A DNA stretch of 9,727 bases from contig JAFWKS010000137.1 in assembly GCA_017511325.1 (NCBI GenBank), positions 1 to 9,727 of the forward strand. Reading direction: 5' to 3'. Below the pieces are notes generated by a model, which saw only the letters and a program-made list of their open reading frames with translations, made no database searches and was not told where the DNA came from. The position numbers were made by a program, and so were the translations under genes. The DNA comes from Erysipelotrichaceae bacterium. Its GTDB lineage: Bacteria > Bacillota_I > Bacilli_A > Erysipelotrichales > Erysipelotrichaceae. Shown piece after piece: positions 6,526 to 9,727 of this stretch (its first letter is position 1; the number at the start of each line of letters is the position of its first letter).

Positions 6526-7164
6526 ATGATGATTGAAAAAATAATAGACAGGATCGGATATGACTATCCTTTAAAAGAAAAAGATATCGCTGAATTCAAG
6601 ACTTTTAAGGCTGGTTCATTGAACAACGAATGTGAGGCATATGATGCCAAAAACATGGGCAATATCTTCGCCATGGCTTCCAAAGCGATGCTTGGGCTGA
6701 TGAAAGTAGAAACGCTGGTGATCTGTCCGTTTGATATCGATGGCCCGATATTGACACTGGATGCGGTCAACGGCAAAAACATATATATCGATCTTATTGA
6801 TGCGACGCTTGAAAAAAGCTACAGTGAAAAAAGAACATTGGCCGTCAAGGATAAATATAATGAATTCCTGCAAGGCGATCAGAAAGCCAAATGGGACGAC
6901 AAGTTCCGTCTTAGATCATCGATGATCGCCAAGTTCCCTGACAGCAGAAAAGCTGAAGAATGTGTCATGGAAATGATCGAGGCTTATTTGAAGATGCTGG
7001 ATGAGACCCATGTCTGCTATTCAGGAGACAAGAAAAAGAAGATCAGAGAATACACTGATGAACTTCTGGAAAACGGTGGCCCGGCTACAGATGTGTTCCT
7101 CAAGCAGTTAGGAAGAGAAAAGACAGAAAGGTTCTTCAATGAAGCAATGTTCGCAACAGAATAA
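6526..7164 (+). CDS. Distant relative of ferredoxin-dependent bilin reductases (tentative)
   Basis: Cytosolic protein of 212 residues with no signal peptide or membrane segment. By eye it follows the layout of the PcyA/HY2 bilin reductases as I remember them. A central strand pair MKVETLVICPFDIDGPIL-TLD (59-79) matches the family's strand, Pro, x, Pro, Asp region; Asp79 falls where PcyA has its catalytic Asp105, with Pro74 five residues before it as in PcyA. A strand NIYIDLIDATLE (85-96) follows. W123 lies before a loop and a helix 141-160. The C-terminus matches best: ENGGPATDVFLKQLGREKT then ERFFNEAMF (182-209), like the family's closing Gly-x-x-x-x-x-Arg-Tyr segment before LF. The PcyA His88 position appears to be Thr63 or Glu62, so chemistry may differ. 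The family is usually about 240 residues. TGAGG at 6516 serves ATG 6526 or 6529. The end overlaps the EamA gene by 26 bases. Alternative: an unrelated uncharacterised family. Confidence 0.55.
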   Translation: MMIEKIIDRIGYDYPLKEKDIAEFKTFKAGSLNNECEAYDAKNMGNIFAMASKAMLGLMKVETLVICPFDIDGPILTLDAVNGKNIYIDLIDATLEKSYSEKRTLAVKDKYNEFLQGDQKAKWDDKFRLRSSMIAKFPDSRKAEECVMEMIEAYLKMLDETHVCYSGDKKKKIREYTDELLENGGPATDVFLKQLGREKTERFFNEAMFATE

Positions 7165-7984
7165 TCAGGATCCTATACTTGTTCTGCTAGGGGCGATCGC
7201 CTTTTCTTTGGGCGGCCTTTTAATAAAGCTGATACCACTGGATCCTTTTACAATCAATGCGCTTCGTTGCGTGTTCTCTTCAATGGTGATCGGCGCTTAT
7301 CTCTATTTTTCCAAGCACAAGCTCATAATAAACAAAACCACAATTATCGGTGCGTTGTTTGTGACGCTGATGATGATGTCCTATGTTGTTGCCAACAAGC
7401 TCACAAGCGCCGCCAATGCGATCGTCATCGAATATACCGCACCGATCCTGGTAATAATATTTGAGGCACTGTTCTTCAACAAGAAACCCGACAAGCTTTC
7501 TGTCATTATCTGTGTTCTGGTCGTTGCGGGCATCGCCATCGTCGTACTAGATGGTGCAGCTAAAGGAAACTTTATCGGTGATATGGTTGCCCTGCTTTCA
7601 GGCGTGTTCTACGCTTTGACGATGATGCTCAACGATTTTGAAAACAGCGATTCGCTATCTTCGGTCTTTATGGGCCATCTGTTTACAGCTTTCATGACGA
7701 TCTTTTGTCTGAATAAAGTCGTAAACATTGAACCAAAGACGCTTCTGCTGATCGCAACCCTAGGTATCTTCCAGGCCGGTTTAGGCTATACCCTATTGAC
7801 TTTAGGTCTTAAGAAATGTGAACCACTGACTGGTTCATTGATGGCCTGTATAGAACCGGTACTTAATCCGATACTTGTTGCGTTGTTCTATGGCGAATAC
7901 ATGAGCCCAAGACAGATCATCGGCTGCGTGATCGTGATCGGTTCGATCATCATCTACAATATCTACAGTTCCAGAAAAAAATAA
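7139..7984 (+). CDS. EamA/DMT-family transporter
   Basis: Membrane transporter of the drug/metabolite superfamily, 281 residues, about ten helices in two repeated EamA halves (about 12-137 and 147-275). Family-like stretches are ANKLTSAANAIVIEYTAP (85-102), where the fourth helix of the first half lies, and the equivalent LGLKKCEPLTGSLMACIEPV (222-241) in the second half, followed by LVALFYGE. Such proteins export or import amino acids, nucleosides, nucleotide sugars or other small metabolites; the substrate is not readable. ATG 7139 is preceded by GAAAGG (ending 7131) at seven bases and lies inside the end of the upstream gene, so the two are probably translationally coupled and co-transcribed. 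That pairing suggests the transporter moves a substrate or product of the upstream enzyme-like protein, which is inference. Confidence 0.9.
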   Translation: MKQCSQQNNQDPILVLLGAIAFSLGGLLIKLIPLDPFTINALRCVFSSMVIGAYLYFSKHKLIINKTTIIGALFVTLMMMSYVVANKLTSAANAIVIEYTAPILVIIFEALFFNKKPDKLSVIICVLVVAGIAIVVLDGAAKGNFIGDMVALLSGVFYALTMMLNDFENSDSLSSVFMGHLFTAFMTIFCLNKVVNIEPKTLLLIATLGIFQAGLGYTLLTLGLKKCEPLTGSLMACIEPVLNPILVALFYGEYMSPRQIIGCVIVIGSIIIYNIYSSRKK

Positions 7985-7988
7985 GCGA

Positions 7989-7994
7989 TATAAT
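7989..7994 (+). promoter_or_regulatory. Candidate -10 box of the xpt-mgtC unit
   Basis: A perfect TATAAT sits five bases after the EamA stop codon, with a probable start near 8001 and a leader of about 30 bases. It lies in the loop of an imperfect inverted repeat, ATAAGCG (7981-7987) with CGTTTAT (7996-8002). No strong -35 is seen; it would fall inside the end of the EamA gene. Confidence 0.55.
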
Positions 7995-8032
7995 GCGTTT
8001 ATAAAAACAACTTTCATACAAAAGGATTTAAG

Positions 8033-8620
8033 ATGAAAAAACTGACAGACAGGATAAAAAAAGATGGAAAAGTTTTCCCGGGCGATATTTTAAAGATCGA
8101 CAGTTTTCTTAATCACCAGATCGATGTAAAGCTGATGGATGAGATCGGTGAAGAGTTCCATCGACTGTTCAAAGACAAAACAGTAGACAAGATCCTGACT
8201 GTTGAAGCAAGCGGTATCGCGATCGCTTCTGCCACCTCAAGATGTTTCGGTTATGTTCCTGTTGTCTATGCCAAGAAGACCATTGCTTCCAATATGTCCA
8301 AAGAGACCTATGCCTGCAAGGAGAAATCATATACCAGGAACTTAGAATATACGATCCAGGTCGCAAAGGAATTCCTTTCAGAAAACGAAAGAATCTTGAT
8401 CCTCGATGACTTTTTAGCCAACGGCGAAGCCATGAAGGCATTGATAAACATCTGTGATCAGGCCAAGGCCGAAGTCGTTGGCTGCGGAGCCGTCGTCTGC
8501 AAGACCTATCAGCCGGGCGAGAAGCTTTTGAAAAATCTCGGCTATAATTTGAAAGTGCTGGCCAGAGTCAAGGCGATGTCTGATGATGGTCAGATAGAAT
8601 TTGAAGAGGAGGAAGAGTAA
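8033..8620 (+). CDS. xpt: Xanthine phosphoribosyltransferase
   Basis: Cytosolic purine-salvage enzyme that joins xanthine to PRPP to give XMP, feeding GMP synthesis. At 195 residues it has the family's length. It strongly resembles Bacillus subtilis Xpt: LKIDSFLNHQID near the start, ILTVEASGIA in the middle, and the PRPP-binding loop ILILDDFLANGEA with Asp125, Asp126 and Gly131; later comes KTYQPGEKLLKNLGY. AAAGGA at 8021-8026 supports ATG 8033. In Bacillus xpt is controlled by a guanine riboswitch; here the gap from the previous gene is only 48 bases, too short for that aptamer plus expression platform, so control must differ. The C-terminal run of five Glu (EFEEEEE) is encoded by purines that double as the ribosome site of the next gene. 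Coupled to an MgtC gene two bases on. Confidence 0.95.
   Translation: MKKLTDRIKKDGKVFPGDILKIDSFLNHQIDVKLMDEIGEEFHRLFKDKTVDKILTVEASGIAIASATSRCFGYVPVVYAKKTIASNMSKETYACKEKSYTRNLEYTIQVAKEFLSENERILILDDFLANGEAMKALINICDQAKAEVVGCGAVVCKTYQPGEKLLKNLGYNLKVLARVKAMSDDGQIEFEEEEE
8607..8612 (+). promoter_or_regulatory. Ribosome site of the MgtC gene inside the xpt C-terminus
   Basis: AGGAGG lies within the Glu codons that end xpt, ten bases before ATG 8623, which itself follows the xpt stop by two bases. This fixes 8623 over the second ATG at 8626 and indicates translational coupling. Confidence 0.8.
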
Positions 8621-8622
8621 AG

Positions 8623-9273
8623 ATGATGAACTTTAACCCGGAATGGTTATTAAGGATCCTGTGTGCCGTAGTCATCGGTTCTTTGATCGGTTATGAAAGA
8701 TATTCTGCTTCCAAGGAGGCCGGTGTCAGGACCCACGCTGTCGTTGCATTGGCTTCGTGCTTGCTGATGATCATCTCGCAGTATGGATTCGTGGGCGTGG
8801 AAAGATTTGATGCTGCCAGGATCGCTGCTCAGGCAGTATCGGGTATCGGTTTTTTAGGTGCCGGCATCATCTTTATTCAGCGCGGAACGATCCAGGGCCT
8901 TTCAACAGCAGCCGGTATGTGGGCAACATCAGCTATCGGTCTGGCTATCGGTGCCGGTATGTATATCATGGGCATCTTCTCGGCGATCCTTGTCTATGTG
9001 ATCCAGTTCTATCTATACAGACTATTCCCATACAATCCGCCAAGAAACATCATAGAAATTCTGATAACAATCAAGAACGAAGGTTCGATCGAAAAGGTCA
9101 ACATGATCCTCAGGGATCTCAACTACGGTCATTCTGAGAACCAGATTTCTGTTGATGAAGACCACAACTGGGTGATCAGGACTGAAGTCGTGACCAATTC
9201 AGGCATGAATCCTAATGAGATCATAAACGAATTTAAAAAAGATCCGGATGTTGTATCGGTGATCGTTCTGTAA
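8623..9273 (+). CDS. MgtC/SapB family membrane protein
   Basis: Integral membrane protein of the MgtC family, 216 residues, typical length. Features in order: first helix (9-24) followed by GYERYSASKEAGVRTHAVVALAS (23-45, with the hallmark Glu-Arg and Arg-Thr-His), the signature VSGIGFLGAGIIF (72-84), then GLSTAAGMWATSAIGLAIGAG (92-112) and a last helix to about 134. From about 143 a soluble ACT-like domain follows (IIEILITIKNEGSIEKVNMIL). MgtC proteins in pathogens help survival at low magnesium or in host cells and inhibit the F-type ATP synthase; in Firmicutes the role is mostly undefined, so no gene symbol is used. It is co-transcribed with xpt. The pairing of a purine salvage enzyme with an MgtC protein is not a standard operon that I know. 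Confidence 0.92.
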   Translation: MMNFNPEWLLRILCAVVIGSLIGYERYSASKEAGVRTHAVVALASCLLMIISQYGFVGVERFDAARIAAQAVSGIGFLGAGIIFIQRGTIQGLSTAAGMWATSAIGLAIGAGMYIMGIFSAILVYVIQFYLYRLFPYNPPRNIIEILITIKNEGSIEKVNMILRDLNYGHSENQISVDEDHNWVIRTEVVTNSGMNPNEIINEFKKDPDVVSVIVL

Positions 9274-9295
9274 TACCTATAGCTATATCGACTCT

Positions 9296-9340
9296 ATCTT
9301 GGCTGCAAGGATCTTGATCTGTTTTTTTCCAGCCAAAGAT
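9296..9340. repeat. Imperfect inverted repeat after the MgtC gene
   Basis: ATCTTGGCTG (9296-9305) pairs with CAGCCAAAGAT (9330-9340) except for one bulged A. An inner CAAG (9306-9309)/CTTG (9313-9316) can also pair. A seven-T run lies in the 3' side of the loop, not after the stem, so it is not a normal terminator. The rest of 9274-9393 shows no open frame of note. Confidence 0.5.
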
Positions 9341-9393
9341 ATTAGCCAAATAAATATGTGCAGAGATTATCAGTGATCTGATCAGTCATATGG

Positions 9394-9420
9394 CTCTTAC
9401 TGAAACAGTAAGAGTTTTTA
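9394..9420 (+). terminator. Intrinsic terminator of the xpt-mgtC unit
   Basis: CTCTTACTG (9394-9402) pairs perfectly with CAGTAAGAG (9406-9414) around AAA, then TTTTTA. It stands 120 bases after the MgtC stop, leaving a long structured 3' untranslated region. Confidence 0.92.
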
Positions 9421-9515
9421 TATTGTTTTTATGACGTTACTGCAGATCTTAGAATGAGGTCTTGATGCCTCTATATATTTCAAAAGAGGATGGCTGTTTC
9501 GGGCTGTTATCGGGG

Positions 9516-9521
9516 TATAAT
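9516..9521 (+). promoter_or_regulatory. Candidate -10 box of the Nudix gene
   Basis: TATAAT lies four bases before ATG-ATG at 9526-9531, and its last two bases with the next G form a third in-frame ATG at 9520. No clear -35 is visible. If the box is used, the message would start at or inside the first codons and be leaderless. GGGG at 9512-9515 is the only, poor, alternative ribosome site. Confidence 0.5.
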
Positions 9522-9525
9522 GAAC

Positions 9526-9727
9526 ATGATGGTTGATAAAACAGCTAAAGAAGCTATCGATAAACTGAACATAAAAGTAGACTGGCCGATAATCGGCCGT
9601 TTATATGATGAGGAATATCCGTTCGAAGGATATGATCATATCCGCTATACTGCCAGAGCGATCATGGAAAACGAGGAAGGAAAGCTCGGTTTCCTGCATA
9701 TAAAAGGTGAAGATCTCTTCGGACACA
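9526..9727 (+). CDS. Nudix hydrolase, N-terminal fragment
   Basis: The frame stays open to the right edge, giving 67 residues. After MMVDKTAKEAIDKLNIKVD comes a segment with YTARAIMENEEGKLGFLHIK followed by GEDLFGH, which matches the strand-turn-strand entry of Nudix domains just before the substrate loop and the GX5EX7REUXEEXGU box. That box would begin shortly beyond the window, so catalytic residues cannot be checked. Nudix enzymes hydrolyse nucleoside diphosphates linked to another group; the substrate here is unknown. The start is uncertain among in-frame ATGs at 9520, 9526 and 9529, none with a good ribosome site; I use 9526. Confidence 0.7.
   Translation, partial: MMVDKTAKEAIDKLNIKVDWPIIGRLYDEEYPFEGYDHIRYTARAIMENEEGKLGFLHIKGEDLFGH

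Noticed and set aside
7985..8032. Purine riboswitch before xpt
   Set aside because: Only 48 bases separate the genes; no room for a three-way junction aptamer and its conserved loops.
9296..9340. Hairpin at 9296-9340 as the terminator of the MgtC gene
   Set aside because: Its T-run is inside the loop, with no U-tract after the stem; a much better terminator lies at 9394-9420.
9448..9490. Alternative hairpins GAGG/CCTC and CCTCT/AGAGG as an attenuator of the Nudix gene
   Set aside because: The stems are four to five bases and lie upstream of the likely promoter, so they would not be in its transcript.

Overview
The window looks like a chromosomal segment of a low-to-mid-GC Bacillota, most likely an Erysipelotrichia-type gut or oral anaerobe. 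That placement is inference. It rests on purine-rich AGGAGG-type ribosome sites, compact TATAAT promoters with little visible -35, short U-tract terminators, and the gene mix (CUT1 sugar permeases, YitT, DUF362, xpt, a membrane EAL protein). No tRNA, rRNA, CRISPR array, insertion sequence or phage gene was seen. Base composition and codon use look even throughout, so there is no sign of recent transfer.

Layout. 1-1467: the 3' part of one sugar ABC permease and a complete second permease overlapping it, the end of a binding-protein-dependent carbohydrate importer operon closed by a strong terminator. 1580-2440: a YitT-family membrane protein with what looks like an almost leaderless transcript. 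2499-3419: a PfkB-family sugar or nucleoside kinase. 3510-5447: a seven-helix membrane protein with a degenerate GGDEF domain and an apparently intact EAL domain, a likely c-di-GMP phosphodiesterase. 5461-6459 (minus): a DUF362 protein, convergent with the EAL gene and sharing with it a bidirectional terminator whose stem reaches into both coding ends. 6526-7164: a 212-residue protein that I read as a distant relative of ferredoxin-dependent bilin reductases (the PcyA/HY2 fold family), divergent from the DUF362 gene. 7139-7984: an EamA-type transporter overlapping it and probably translationally coupled. 8033-8620 and 8623-9273: xanthine phosphoribosyltransferase (xpt) and an MgtC-family membrane protein, tightly coupled. 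9274-9525: a non-coding stretch with inverted and direct repeats and a clear terminator. From about 9526: the start of a Nudix hydrolase cut by the window edge.

Functionally the window is a run of short independent transcription units rather than one pathway. The part most worth attention is the 5461-7984 block: a cysteine-containing DUF362 protein divergent from a bilin-reductase-like protein coupled to a small-molecule transporter, in what appears to be a non-photosynthetic bacterium. Its substrate cannot be told from sequence, but a tetrapyrrole or other reductive chemistry with efflux or uptake is a testable idea.
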